Source: Caulobacter sp. SL161 (GTDB taxonomy: Bacteria > Pseudomonadota > Alphaproteobacteria > Caulobacterales > Caulobacteraceae). Taken from it: a stretch of 64,000 bases of DNA. The stretch lies in assembly GCF_026672375.1 (NCBI RefSeq), contig NZ_JAPPRA010000001.1:3286001-3350000 (forward strand), written 5' to 3'. This document shows positions 35,378 to 46,590 of the stretch, in pieces (the first letter of the stretch is position 1; the number at the start of each line of letters is the position of its first letter). Below the pieces are notes generated by a model. It made no database searches, had not been told where the DNA came from, and saw only the letters and a program-made list of their open reading frames with translations. The translations under genes and the position numbers were made by a program.

Positions 35378-36490
35378 ATGCCGCGTTCACTCTTTCGCAC
35401 CGTTCTGACCGCCCTGGTCGCCGCCTCCTGCCTGATCGCCGCGCCGGCGTTCGCCAAGTCGCGGATCAAGGACATCGTCTCCTTCGAGGGCGTCCGCGAG
35501 AACCAGTTGATCGGTTACGGCATCGTCGTGGGCCTCAACGGCACCGGCGACAGCCTGCGCAACGCACCGATGACCAAGCAGAGCCTCGAGGCCATGCTGG
35601 AGCGGCAGGGCGTCAACGTCCGCGACAACAACCTGAACACCAAGAACACCGCCGCCGTCATGGTCACGGCCAACCTGCCGCCGTTCTCGGCTTCGGGCTC
35701 GAAGGTCGACGTCACCGTCTCGACCCTGGGCGACGCCAAGAGCCTCTTGGGCGGCACCCTTCTGGTCACCAGCCTGCAGGGCGCGGACGGCCAGACCTAT
35801 GCGGTCGCCCAAGGCACGGTGCAAACGGGCTCGGTCTCGGCCGGCGGCGCCTCGGGCAGCTCGGTCACCAAAGGCGTTCCGACGGCCGGCCGCATCGCCG
35901 GCGGCGGCGTCATCGAGCGCGAGACGGGCTTTCAGATGGTCAATATGGACATCATGCGCCTGACCCTGCGCAATCCGGACTTCACCACCGCCCGCCGCAT
36001 CGCCGACGCCATCAACGCCAAGTTCCCCGGCTGCGCCCAGGCCCAGAACCCCACGATCATCGCCACCCGCCCGCCGCCCGGCATGGACATGATCAGCTTC
36101 ATGACCAACATCGAGAACCTGATGGTCGAGCCCGACGGTCCGGCCAAGGTGGTGATCGACGAGGTGGCCGGCGTCATCGTCATGGGCGACGACGTGCGCA
36201 TCAGCCAGGTGGCCATCGCCCAGGGTAACCTGACGATCACCGTGCAGGAGAACCCGGCCGTCAGCCAGCCGGCCCCGTTCAGCCAGGGCCAGACCGCCGT
36301 CGTTCCGCAGTCGACCGTTAATGTCGAGGAAGAGAAGGGCAAGAAGCTTCTGACGCTTGGCGGCGCGCCTTCGCTGAAGGGCCTGATCGGCGGTCTCAAC
36401 GCCCTGGGCGTGACGCCGCGCGACATGATTTCGATCCTGCAGGCGGTGAAGGCCGCCGGCGCCCTGCAAGCCGATATCGAGGTGATGTGA
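35378..36490 (+). CDS. flgI: Flagellar P-ring protein FlgI
   Basis: 370-aa periplasmic structural protein of the flagellar P ring. Signal peptide from ATG 35378 ([20 protein letters not shown], cleaved near AFA-KS). The mature N-terminus [32 protein letters not shown] is the FlgI signature; [25 protein letters not shown] and the C-terminal [26 protein letters not shown] complete the match. The long frame upstream is not coding. It leads the flgI-cheL-flbY operon, from the sigma-54-like promoter upstream. Confidence 0.97.
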   Translation: MPRSLFRTVLTALVAASCLIAAPAFAKSRIKDIVSFEGVRENQLIGYGIVVGLNGTGDSLRNAPMTKQSLEAMLERQGVNVRDNNLNTKNTAAVMVTANLPPFSASGSKVDVTVSTLGDAKSLLGGTLLVTSLQGADGQTYAVAQGTVQTGSVSAGGASGSSVTKGVPTAGRIAGGGVIERETGFQMVNMDIMRLTLRNPDFTTARRIADAINAKFPGCAQAQNPTIIATRPPPGMDMISFMTNIENLMVEPDGPAKVVIDEVAGVIVMGDDVRISQVAIAQGNLTITVQENPAVSQPAPFSQGQTAVVPQSTVNVEEEKGKKLLTLGGAPSLKGLIGGLNALGVTPRDMISILQAVKAAGALQADIEVM

Positions 36491-36825
36491 TGAGCGTCCT
36501 CTCCCCCCTGACCAGCCTGACCCCGCGCATCGACGCCGCCGCAACCACCGCCAAACAGCTGGTGATGTCGGCCGAGGAAAAGGCCAAGCGCGCCCAGATC
36601 GCCGACACCGCTAAGACCTTCGAAGCCTCCTTCCTGTCGGTGATGACCCAGCAGATGTTCGAGGGGGTGAAGACCTCCGCGCCCTTCGGCGGCGGCAACG
36701 GCGAGGCGATGTTCAAGTCGATCCTCACCGACGCGATGTCGAAGGAGATCGCCAAGGCCGGCGGCGTGGGTCTCGCCTCCACCATCCAGCGTGAAATGCT
36801 GAAGCTTCAGGGCCTGAAGGAGTAG
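36490..36825 (+). CDS. cheL: Rod-binding protein (FlgJ N-terminal type; CheL)
   Basis: 111-aa protein with the rod-binding helix motif of FlgJ N-termini: [31 protein letters not shown] followed by [21 protein letters not shown]. It lacks a muramidase domain, so it resembles the Caulobacter protein called CheL that binds the proximal rod during flagellar assembly. The name is recalled for this operon position. Start ATG 36490 overlaps the flgI stop by 1 nt; a GTG 3 nt upstream is also in frame. Confidence 0.82.
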   Translation: MSVLSPLTSLTPRIDAAATTAKQLVMSAEEKAKRAQIADTAKTFEASFLSVMTQQMFEGVKTSAPFGGGNGEAMFKSILTDAMSKEIAKAGGVGLASTIQREMLKLQGLKE

Positions 36826-36829
36826 AGTC

Positions 36830-37279
36830 ATGGCCATCGCCGCCGTCGACGCCAACGATCGCGTCCACCAACTGATCCTTCTGACCGAGCGCCTGACCGA
36901 TCTGATCGCCAAGCAGGCTGTCGCCTTCGAGACCCACCGTCCGCACGAAGCGGCCCAGTACGTCGAGGAGACCTCGAAGCTGGCCAACCTCTATCGGCAC
37001 GAGTCGATGCGGGTGCGGGCCAATGTCGGACTGGTCGAGAGCGCGCGCCTGGAACTTCGCCAGCGCCTGATGCGGGCCACCGAGGCCTTTGACGCGGTCC
37101 TGGCGCGCCAGTCCCGCGCGGTCGAAGCCGCCAAGATCGTTACCGAGGGCCTGGTTCATGCCATCGCCCAGGAAGTCGCCAGCCAGCGCGCCGCGCCCGC
37201 CACCACCTACGGCGCCGGTGGCATGGTCAATGACCGTCCGCAGCACGGCGCGGCGATCACGCTGAACCGCAAGGCTTAA
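36830..37279 (+). CDS. flbY: Flagellar protein FlbY (FlgN-like helical protein)
   Basis: 149-aa, largely helical protein with long heptad-like stretches (VHQLILLTERLTDLIAKQAVAFE and ARLELRQRLMRATEAFDAVLARQ), a short TTYGAGG linker and a basic tail. Size and context fit Caulobacter FlbY, reported in the flgI region, and the helical-hairpin design resembles FlgN-type flagellar chaperones. It starts 4 nt after cheL, using an SD inside the end of that gene (AGGAG). The operon ends here. Confidence 0.75.
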   Translation: MAIAAVDANDRVHQLILLTERLTDLIAKQAVAFETHRPHEAAQYVEETSKLANLYRHESMRVRANVGLVESARLELRQRLMRATEAFDAVLARQSRAVEAAKIVTEGLVHAIAQEVASQRAAPATTYGAGGMVNDRPQHGAAITLNRKA

Positions 37280-37357
37280 GCTAGGCCGCAAGGATCGGGT
37301 GGAGGACGCGGCGCGATCGCCGGCATTCCAAGGCGTCAATCGCTTTGGAGCCCCTCC

Positions 37358-37828
37358 ATGTCCTTCGTCATTTCCGGTCTGCCAGCTGAGCGCTTCGCAC
37401 CGTTGTTCGCCATGGATGATGCGGCCCTCGCCGCGCGCGGCGTCGTCCGGCGCACGGCGAGCGCCAAGCCAGGCTTTCCTTGTCGCGTCGCGCTGCAGGA
37501 CGCCGAGGTCGGCGAAACGGTTCTGCTGCTCAACTACGCCCATCAGACCGCCGAGACGCCCTATCGTTCCTCCTACGCCATCTATGTCAGCCAAAGCGCT
37601 GTCGCGGCCTGGACGGGCGAGAACACGATCCCGCCCGCCATGTTCGGTCGACCGATCGCGCTTCGTGCTTTCGACAAGGACGGCATGTTGCTGAGCGCCG
37701 AGATCGCCCGGGACGAGGCCTTGGCCGCCGCTATCGAACGGCAGCTGGCCACGCCCGGCGCAGCCTACCTGCACGCTCACAACGCCGCCCACGGCTGTTT
37801 CGTGACCCGGATCGACCGCGGCGCTTGA
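37358..37828 (+). CDS. DUF1203 family protein
   Basis: 156-aa cytosolic protein of the DUF1203 family: MSFVISGLPAERFAPLF, then GFPCRVALQDAEVGETVLLLNYAHQTAETPYRSSYAIYVS (named by its LLLNYAHQTAETPYRSS core) and the C-terminal YLHAHNAAHGCFVTRIDR with conserved His and Cys. The family is widespread but uncharacterised; the ordered His/Cys residues suggest metal or cofactor binding. Stand-alone gene between flbY and the methyltransferase. Confidence 0.85.
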   Translation: MSFVISGLPAERFAPLFAMDDAALAARGVVRRTASAKPGFPCRVALQDAEVGETVLLLNYAHQTAETPYRSSYAIYVSQSAVAAWTGENTIPPAMFGRPIALRAFDKDGMLLSAEIARDEALAAAIERQLATPGAAYLHAHNAAHGCFVTRIDRGA

Positions 37829-37836
37829 GGCGTGGT

Positions 37837-38493
37837 TCAGGCCGCCAGCGTGAACACGCCCGCCCGCCGGACTGCGCCCTCGGGGTCGCCAAAATCGGAC
37901 ACCGGATACTCTGCGAGCAAGACCAGTCGCCCGGCCGGCAGAAACACGCGCCAGGGATCGCCGATCAGCACGGCGATCCCGGCGCCCCGGCAGCGCTCGA
38001 GGTAGGCTGTTACCCGCGTCGCCAGGTCCTGCTCGTAGAACAGGTCGCCCACCAGGATCAGGTCGGCGTCCGGAACGTCTCCTGTCGTGAGGTCGCCCAG
38101 GACCGTCTCGACCTCGACCGCGTTGGCGGCCGCGTTGAGGCGCGTGGCGATCAGCGCATAGGGGTCGATATCAGCCGCACACGCCCTGCTCGCGCCCGCC
38201 AGCGCCGCGGAAATCGCCACAAGCCCCCCGCCGGCGCCCAGATCCAGAACGCGCCGCCCGGCCACCATTTCGGGGTTGTCGAGGATGTGCCGGGCCATCG
38301 CGAGACCGCCACCCCAGGGGCGCGCCCAATAGGGGGAGCCAAAGCCTGGATCAGCCTCGGCCAGGCGCATCAGCCCACTGCGCGGCGTTGCGCGATGCAG
38401 ACGTACTTCGGGGATCCCCGGGGTCGGAGCCAGCGGCAGGCGTTCGCGGATGAAGGCGTCGAGGTCCAAGCCCGGGACTAAGGACCTAGTCAC
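37837..38493 (-). CDS. Class I SAM-dependent methyltransferase (protein-lysine type)
   Basis: 218-aa Rossmann methyltransferase. SAM motif I is VLDLGAGGGLVAISAALAGAS, the acidic strand ACAADIDPYALIATRLNAAAN follows, and motif IV-like DLILVGDLFYEQDLA is diagnostic of the ETFB lysine methyltransferase/Nnt1-like branch (cf. the GDVxY loop). The N-terminal PGIPEVRLHRATPRSGLMRL plus PYWARPWGGG is also typical of that group. Target unknown. It overlaps the DUF3422 gene by 8 nt and is translated after it. Confidence 0.85.
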   Translation of the reverse strand: MTRSLVPGLDLDAFIRERLPLAPTPGIPEVRLHRATPRSGLMRLAEADPGFGSPYWARPWGGGLAMARHILDNPEMVAGRRVLDLGAGGGLVAISAALAGASRACAADIDPYALIATRLNAAANAVEVETVLGDLTTGDVPDADLILVGDLFYEQDLATRVTAYLERCRGAGIAVLIGDPWRVFLPAGRLVLLAEYPVSDFGDPEGAVRRAGVFTLAA

Positions 38494-39745
38494 GCCCGCC
38501 GATCAACCGCTTCTTGCGCCGATGCAGGCTCGCGGCGACCACGATCAGAACCAGCGGGACCAGCCCCGACAGCAAAAGCTCCGCGCCCCCGGGCCAGCCG
38601 TGCAACCAGGGTTTCAGCAGGTAGCCCAGCAGCCCCAGCACGTAATAGCCGACTGCGAAGATCGACAGGCCTTCCACCAGCCCCTGCAGCTTGGTCTGCA
38701 GTTGCAGGCTGGCGTCCATGCCGCGCAGGGTTTCCTGGTTCTGGCGGTCTTGGGCCAGGCCGAGCTTGGTGCGCAGAAGGTCGCCGCTGCGGGCGATCCG
38801 CAGAGACAGATCATCCAGGCGTCGGTCGGCCGCCTCGCGGGTCCGCATGGCCGGCAGCAGGCGGCGGGCGATGAACTCGCTCATGGTCGAGTGACCGGGT
38901 GCGCGGCGCTCGCGCAGGGCCTCAAGGCGATCCAGCGTAAGCCGGTGATACGACTCGGTCGCGCCGCGCCGGAACTGGTTCTTCGCCGCGCGAAGCTCGA
39001 CCTCGGCCGACAAGGCCAGAAGCTGATCCAGAACCGCTTGGCTGTCTTCGCCCGTCGCCAGTCCGCTGGTGATCGCCGCCAGCCGGGCCTCGGCGCCGTC
39101 AAGCCAGGCCAGCAGTTCACGCGCGGGCGGGAAGCCGATCAGGGCCAGCTTTCGATAGTTGCCGATCTCGAGCAGGGTCTGGACCAGGCGCGAGACCTCG
39201 TCGTGGGCCAGACCATGGTTGGCGACGTGGATCCGGCCGGCCCCGCCCTCGCGCAGGCGGAAGTCACTCCAGATCCGCGCCGCGCCGTCGAAGACCTCGC
39301 ACGAGACGCAGCGATGCAGGTCGATGTGACGTCCCAGCGCCGCCTCGTCGGGCCGAGCCAAGCCCGGCGCGGAGACCGAAATCTCGACGCCGCGAAAGAC
39401 TTCGCCAGGCGCGCCATAGAGCCAAAAGAAGATCTCCGACGGCTGAGCGTCGAAACCCAGCGAGTCGCCCAGCGGTCCATAGGCGAACCACGTCCAGGTC
39501 GAGAACTCCTGATGCCGCTCCCACAGCCAGCCGCCGTGCTCATCGGCCATGAGAACCCGACCGAGCGCCGGATCCTGCCCCGGCGCGAACAACGATACAA
39601 AGGCGGCCTCGGCGGCGCGCTCGGCGGCGTCGACCAGGAACACCCATTGGCGTAGCCGGACCGGCGCGCGGTCCAAAGGCAGCGCCCTCAGATGCATCAG
39701 CTCGCTCAGCGCCACCCTCAGCGGATGATCTCGACCGCCGTCCAT
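38486..39745 (-). CDS. DUF3422 family membrane-anchored protein
   Basis: 419-aa protein of the DUF3422 family. The soluble N-terminal three quarters includes HLRALPLDRAP, FAPGQDPALGRVL and the long helical region LDQLLALSAEVELRAAKNQFR. Two C-terminal hydrophobic helices (SIFAVGYYVLGLLGYLL and LLLSGLVPLVLIVVAASL) anchor it in the membrane. I chose ATG 39745 (SD GAGGG); a GTG start at 39781 would add 12 residues. It leads a two-gene operon with the methyltransferase. Function unknown. Confidence 0.82.
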   Translation of the reverse strand: MDGGRDHPLRVALSELMHLRALPLDRAPVRLRQWVFLVDAAERAAEAAFVSLFAPGQDPALGRVLMADEHGGWLWERHQEFSTWTWFAYGPLGDSLGFDAQPSEIFFWLYGAPGEVFRGVEISVSAPGLARPDEAALGRHIDLHRCVSCEVFDGAARIWSDFRLREGGAGRIHVANHGLAHDEVSRLVQTLLEIGNYRKLALIGFPPARELLAWLDGAEARLAAITSGLATGEDSQAVLDQLLALSAEVELRAAKNQFRRGATESYHRLTLDRLEALRERRAPGHSTMSEFIARRLLPAMRTREAADRRLDDLSLRIARSGDLLRTKLGLAQDRQNQETLRGMDASLQLQTKLQGLVEGLSIFAVGYYVLGLLGYLLKPWLHGWPGGAELLLSGLVPLVLIVVAASLHRRKKRLIGGRD

Positions 39746-39806
39746 ATCGCCCTCGCCCTGTGTCGCGGATCTTCGAGTCACGCCCGATGTTACCGGTCAC
39801 ATAGCT

Positions 39807-41414
39807 TTAGCCAACATCGTCCGCGGCGTCACGCCTTTTGAGCGCGATCCGTCGCTCGACGCCGATCGCCGCCAAGAAATCCTCGTCATGGCTGACGACC
39901 AGAAGCGCGCCGTCATAGGCCGAAAGAGCCGCTTCGATCGCCTCGATCGAGGCCAGGTCCAGGTGGTTGGTCGGCTCGTCCAAAATCAGCAGCTGAGGCG
40001 GCGTCGCGGCGCATAGCACGCAGGCCAGGGCCGCCCGCAGGCGCTCGCCGCCGCTCAAGGTTCCCGCCGCCTGATGCGCCGCCGTGTTGCGGAACAGGAA
40101 CCGCGCCAGCGCCGCATGCGCCGCGTTGGGGCTGGCGGTCGGGTTCAGGCGTCGGAAGTTCTCCAGGATCGTCTCGTCGTCGCGCAACAGGGCGGCGCGC
40201 TGGTCGAGCAGCGCGAACGGCGCGCCCAGCCGCACCGCGCCCTGCGTCGGCGCCAGCGCCCCGGTGATTAGGCGGATCAGCGTCGTCTTGCCCGCCCCGT
40301 TCGGTCCGCTCAGCGCTACCCGCTCAGGACCGCAGATCCGCCAGGACAGGCCGTCGATCCCGGGCGCGGCGCCCGGCCAGGCGAAGCCGACATCGTCCAG
40401 CGCCAGCACCGTCCGTCCCTCGGGCAGGCCGCTGGGCGGAAGCTCGAAGCCCAGCGCCCGGGCCCGCTCCACCCGCGCTTCGGCGGCCGCCTTGGCGTCG
40501 CGCGCCTGGGCCGCCAGCTTGTCGGCGAGCTTGCCCTCCCTGGCCCCGCTGTTCTGGGCCCGCTCGGCCATGGCGCCGAGCAGGATCTTGGGCGTCCCGC
40601 CCCGATCGGCGAAGCGGCGGCCGGCGGCGTCGCGACGCGCCTTGCGCTCCTGCGCGATCTGCGCCTCGCGGCTGACGCGCCGGACCTCGCGCTCGGCATG
40701 GTCGAGATCGCGTTGGGCGGCCTCGGCCTCCAGCGCCTTGCGCTCGACATAGAGATCATAGCCTCCGCCATAGGACCGCGCGCCCAGGGAAGAGAGCTCG
40801 ACGATCCGGTCCATGCCGCGCAGCAGGGTCCGATCGTGGCTGACCACCACCGCCCCACCCCGCCAGCGCGACAGCAACCGGACCACCACCGCGCGCGCTT
40901 CTGCGTCCAGGTTGTTAGTCGGCTCGTCAAGCAGCAGGACGTCCGGCGCGGCGACCAGCAGGCGGGCCAGCCCCGCACGCGTCGCCTGGCCGCCCGATAG
41001 CGATGCGGCAGGTCGTTCGAGGTCAAGATCGCCAAGGCCCACATCAGACAAGGCCTGGTCTAGGCGTCCGGGCAGGTCCCAGTCGGCCTCGACGAAATCG
41101 TCCTCGTCAGCCTCGCCGCGCTCGATCCGCGACAAGCGGTCCCAGGCCGGCCCAGAGCCCAACAAGTCGACCACACGTGTCTGGCTGGACAGGTCGGGAA
41201 TCTGCGCCAGAACGCCGACCGCGCCGGCCCTGGCGATGGTTCCGGACCGGGGCGCGCGCGCGCCGGCGATCAGCGCCAGCAAGGTGCTCTTACCCACGCC
41301 GTTACGCCCGACGAGACCGATCCGCTCGGCCCCGATCGCGAGGTTCAGATTTTCGAAGAGAAGCCGGCCGTCAGGCGTGGCGGCGGAAACGGAATCCAGG
41401 GTGATGAAGGACAT
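39807..41414 (-). CDS. ABC-F family ATPase
   Basis: 535-aa soluble protein with two ABC domains and no membrane segments. Walker A: LVGRNGVGKSTLLAL and LSGPNGAGKTTLIRL; signatures LSGGQATRAGLAR and LSGGERLRAALACVL; Walker B LLLDEPTNNLDAEA and LILDEPTNHLDLA. The interdomain linker is a charged helical hairpin (about residues 210-300) of the P-site tRNA interaction type. ABC-F proteins act on ribosomes as translation factors or antibiotic-protection proteins. The ATG at 41414 lacks a visible SD, but an overlapping upstream ORF has a strong one. Confidence 0.9.
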   Translation of the reverse strand: MSFITLDSVSAATPDGRLLFENLNLAIGAERIGLVGRNGVGKSTLLALIAGARAPRSGTIARAGAVGVLAQIPDLSSQTRVVDLLGSGPAWDRLSRIERGEADEDDFVEADWDLPGRLDQALSDVGLGDLDLERPAASLSGGQATRAGLARLLVAAPDVLLLDEPTNNLDAEARAVVVRLLSRWRGGAVVVSHDRTLLRGMDRIVELSSLGARSYGGGYDLYVERKALEAEAAQRDLDHAEREVRRVSREAQIAQERKARRDAAGRRFADRGGTPKILLGAMAERAQNSGAREGKLADKLAAQARDAKAAAEARVERARALGFELPPSGLPEGRTVLALDDVGFAWPGAAPGIDGLSWRICGPERVALSGPNGAGKTTLIRLITGALAPTQGAVRLGAPFALLDQRAALLRDDETILENFRRLNPTASPNAAHAALARFLFRNTAAHQAAGTLSGGERLRAALACVLCAATPPQLLILDEPTNHLDLASIEAIEAALSAYDGALLVVSHDEDFLAAIGVERRIALKRRDAADDVG

Positions 41415-41472
41415 GCAGGCCCACGGTCAGGGAAACGGGAAGGACGAAGCGGTCTTCCGTCTTGCTGATCAT
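41371..41472 (-). CDS. Possible 33-aa leader ORF overlapping the ABC-F gene
   Basis: An ORF beginning MISKTEDRFVLPVSLTVGL has a perfect SD (GGAGG, 5 nt before its ATG) on the minus strand. It overlaps the first 44 nt of the ABC-F gene in another frame and ends at TGA 41371. The ABC-F start itself has no recognisable SD. Regulatory leader peptides upstream of ABC-F genes are known in resistance systems, so a coupling or attenuation role is possible. Protein function is not expected. Confidence 0.3.
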   Translation of the reverse strand: MISKTEDRFVLPVSLTVGLHVLHHPGFRFRRHA

Positions 41473-41548
41473 GGGGGCCTCCATCGGATAAGAAGCGGTG
41501 GCTTCTACGCTCGCGAACAGAGTTCGGCAAGCGTGCTCGCGGGTCGGC

Positions 41549-41710
41549 CTAGCTCGGCGACATGGTGTTCAGGACGTAGAGTAACGAGCCGATCCCGCCG
41601 ATGAACACCAGCATGTCGATAACGATCGAGCGCGGCTTTGGGGCCCGCAAGGCGTCGAACGCCTCGTGCTTGGCTTCCTGCTTTCCGCTTTCCGCGGCCT
41701 TCTTGGCCAT
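41549..41710 (-). CDS. Small single-pass membrane protein (53 aa)
   Basis: A 53-aa ORF too short for routine calling: MAKKAAESGKQEAKHEAFDA, then a basic linker and one hydrophobic helix (VIDMLVFIGGIGSLLYVLNT). Its SD is a modest GGGAAG, 7 nt before ATG. The Lys/Glu-rich N-terminus should stay in the cytoplasm. It lies divergently from uvrA, with the intergenic region containing the LexA box and an inverted repeat. Function unknown; co-regulation with uvrA is possible. Confidence 0.65.
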   Translation of the reverse strand: MAKKAAESGKQEAKHEAFDALRAPKPRSIVIDMLVFIGGIGSLLYVLNTMSPS

Positions 41711-41832
41711 GAGCGTTCTTCCCTAGACGCCGGGACCTCGCCCGAGCATGGCCGAAGAAACATGCTCAGCCTAAAGATGACGCTTCCAAACAGGGTTTAG
41801 GGATTGCGAACGGACGCGCTTCAGGTGCGCGC

Positions 41833-41853
41833 TGCTGACACTTTCTGTCAGCA
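41833..41853. repeat. Perfect inverted repeat in the uvrA upstream region
   Basis: TGCTGACA-ctttc-TGTCAGCA has 8-bp arms and a 5-nt spacer. It lies between the small membrane protein gene and the LexA box, too far from the uvrA start to be an RBS hairpin. It may be an operator for either divergent gene or a small RNA-like hairpin. Confidence 0.45.
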
Positions 41854-41881
41854 AGCGGCGTGGCTCGCGCGCGCGACGTTT

Positions 41882-41896
41882 GTTCGCATCTTGTTC
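41882..41896 (+). promoter_or_regulatory. uvrA: LexA (SOS) box upstream of uvrA
   Basis: GTTC-GCATCTT-GTTC is an exact match to the alphaproteobacterial LexA consensus GTTC-N7-GTTC. It is 79 nt upstream of the chosen uvrA start and so should place uvrA in the SOS regulon. Confidence 0.85.
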
Positions 41897-41974
41897 TTGT
41901 GTTAATCCGCGCGCTGAGCCCTACATATAGCCGCTGCGCCGCGACCGATGTCGCGGTCCAACGTTCCGGAAAAC

Positions 41975-44880
<2,906 letters not shown>

Positions 44881-44881
<1 letters not shown>

Positions 44882-44915
44882 GGCGGCTCAGCAGGCTGGC
44901 GCGGCTTAGCCGCCC
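44881..44915. terminator. Hairpin between uvrA and the convergent membrane protein gene
   Basis: GGGCGGCT (44881-44888) and AGCCGCCC (44908-44915) are perfect inverted arms around a 19-nt loop, starting at the uvrA stop codon. No T-run follows. It may terminate both convergent genes. Confidence 0.35.
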
Positions 44916-45802
44916 CAGCCTTCCGAGGCCGTCTGGCCGCCCGTCAGTTCACGATAGATGGTCGGCGCCGGCGACAGCATGATCAGGGCGCTGAGCACCG
45001 CCATGAAGCCCGAGAACAGCTGCTGGACGATGCCCGACGGCGTGAAATAGCTGCTGAGCGAGGTGGTGTCGGCGCGCAGGGCTCCGCCGGCCGCCGAGAA
45101 GTCGCCGGTGACGATGGCGACGGCGGCATAGACGATGATGACGATCAGCAGCCAGACGATCGCGCTCATCACCACCGCGACCAGATAGGCGCCGAGCAGC
45201 GACCAGAAGGCCCCCTTGGTCACCGACATCGAGCGGAAGAAGACGATCTCGCCCTTGTCGAAGGTCATGGCGCTGGCCAGCGACAGACGGACCAGCAGGT
45301 AGATCGCCCCTAGAATAGCGCCCAGCAGCACGAGCACGCCCAGCAAGCCGCCGCCCACGGCGCTCAGCACGCCGGTGAGCAGCGCCCCCCCGAAGAACAC
45401 CGCCATCAGCAGCAGGCCCGTCAGCACCGAGACCGCGATCTGGAGGAGCTCGTCCTTGCCCACGCGAAGAAACGCGAAACGATTGTCGTCGCGACGCTGG
45501 ATCATGCGGTTGAGCGCCGCCAGGGTGACCCCTTGAACGACGAGGTTGTAGGGCAGCGTCCATAGCAGCGTCGGGATCATCTGATCAGCGAGCTTGGTCA
45601 TTTCCTCGGGGCTGGCGCCGTCCGGATTGCTCATCAGGGCCATCGCCGCTTCCATCTGCGCCCCGAAGAAATGGATCGTCAGGGCATTGGCGATGATGGA
45701 CACCACGGTCATCACCGCGATCCAGATCCCGACCGTCTTCAGATTCTCCCGCACCAGCCGGAAACCGGAAAAGGCCGCGTCGGAGGCCGAGAACTTCGCC
45801 AT
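44906..45802 (-). CDS. Polytopic membrane protein, paralogue 1 of a local four-member family
   Basis: 298-aa membrane protein with about six hydrophobic helices. Shared family signature: a DNRFAFLRVGKDELLQ segment after the second helix, LLVRLSLASAMTF mid-protein, then MSVTKGAFWSLLGAYL. The same pattern occurs in the genes at 46591, 47485 and 48389. The N-terminus MAKFSASDAAFSGFRLVRENLKT also resembles that of 48389-49327. I do not recognise the family with certainty; it recalls uncharacterised GDPD-associated or DUF-type membrane proteins. Convergent with uvrA. Confidence 0.75.
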   Translation of the reverse strand: MAKFSASDAAFSGFRLVRENLKTVGIWIAVMTVVSIIANALTIHFFGAQMEAAMALMSNPDGASPEEMTKLADQMIPTLLWTLPYNLVVQGVTLAALNRMIQRRDDNRFAFLRVGKDELLQIAVSVLTGLLLMAVFFGGALLTGVLSAVGGGLLGVLVLLGAILGAIYLLVRLSLASAMTFDKGEIVFFRSMSVTKGAFWSLLGAYLVAVVMSAIVWLLIVIIVYAAVAIVTGDFSAAGGALRADTTSLSSYFTPSGIVQQLFSGFMAVLSALIMLSPAPTIYRELTGGQTASEGWGG

Positions 45803-45970
45803 GACTTGCTCGTGGAATGATGGGACCCAGGTTCGCCCCTAGGCCTAACAAGGTTCGCGGCGGTTCAACAGGGCGTCCCGCGCGAAATCGACAACAGGCG
45901 CCTTGCTTCCAATCCGCCCACCTCTAACGTTCGTTTGAACGGCCCGCTGGACGAGGCCGAGGGAGGCCCG

Positions 45971-46585
45971 ATGAAACTCTATGGCGAAGCCATGCCCGCG
46001 CCCAATCCGCGACGGGTGCGTATCTTTCTCGCGGAAAAGGGCGTGGAGGTTCCGGAGATCCTGATAGGCATGATGCAGGGCGGACACAGAAGCCCCGAGC
46101 ACCTGGCGCGCAACAGCCTGGGCCAAGTCCCAGTGCTGGAACTGGACGATGGAACCACGATCAGCGAGACGATCGCCATCTGCCGCTATTTCGAGGTGCT
46201 GCATCCCGATCCGCCGCTGTTCGGCGTCAGCGCCCTGGAGCAGGCCCAGATCGAGATGTGGACCCGGCGCATGGAGTTTCGCCTGATGGTTCCGATCGGC
46301 ATGTTCTGGCGCCACGCCCACCCGCTGACTGCGCGCCTGCTGAAGCAGAACGTCGAGTTCGGGGAATCCAACCGCGAGGTCGTCGGGAAGGGGCAACTCT
46401 GGTTGGATCGCGAGCTGTCCGACGGTCGCCCCTACCTGACCGGCGAGACCTATACGATCGCCGACATCGCCGGGCAGACCGCCCTGGACTTCGCCGACTT
46501 TACCGGCCTGTCGACGCCGGCCGAGGCCAAGCACGTCCTGGCCTGGCGCGAGCGGATGGCCGCACGGCCCAGCGCGTCGGCCTAG
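45971..46585 (+). CDS. Glutathione S-transferase family protein
   Basis: 204-aa GST. The thioredoxin-like N-terminal domain starts MKLYGEAMPAPNPRRVRIFLAEKG, with SLGQVPVLELDDGTTISETIAICRYFE carrying the cis-Pro and the Glu-Thr pair that binds the glutathione gamma-glutamyl group. The helical C-terminal domain includes LTGETYTIADIAGQTALDF, the N-capping motif. ATG 45971 has a strong SD (GGGAGG, 5 nt). It is the only plus-strand gene inside the cluster of four membrane-protein paralogues and ends 5 nt from the convergent neighbour. Confidence 0.92.
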   Translation: MKLYGEAMPAPNPRRVRIFLAEKGVEVPEILIGMMQGGHRSPEHLARNSLGQVPVLELDDGTTISETIAICRYFEVLHPDPPLFGVSALEQAQIEMWTRRMEFRLMVPIGMFWRHAHPLTARLLKQNVEFGESNREVVGKGQLWLDRELSDGRPYLTGETYTIADIAGQTALDFADFTGLSTPAEAKHVLAWRERMAARPSASA

Positions 46586-46590
46586 AAGGC

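Noticed and set aside
41569-41763. 64-aa minus-strand ORF overlapping the small membrane protein
   Set aside because: Arg/Ser-rich frame without plausible structure; the overlapping 53-aa frame has a coherent membrane protein and an SD.
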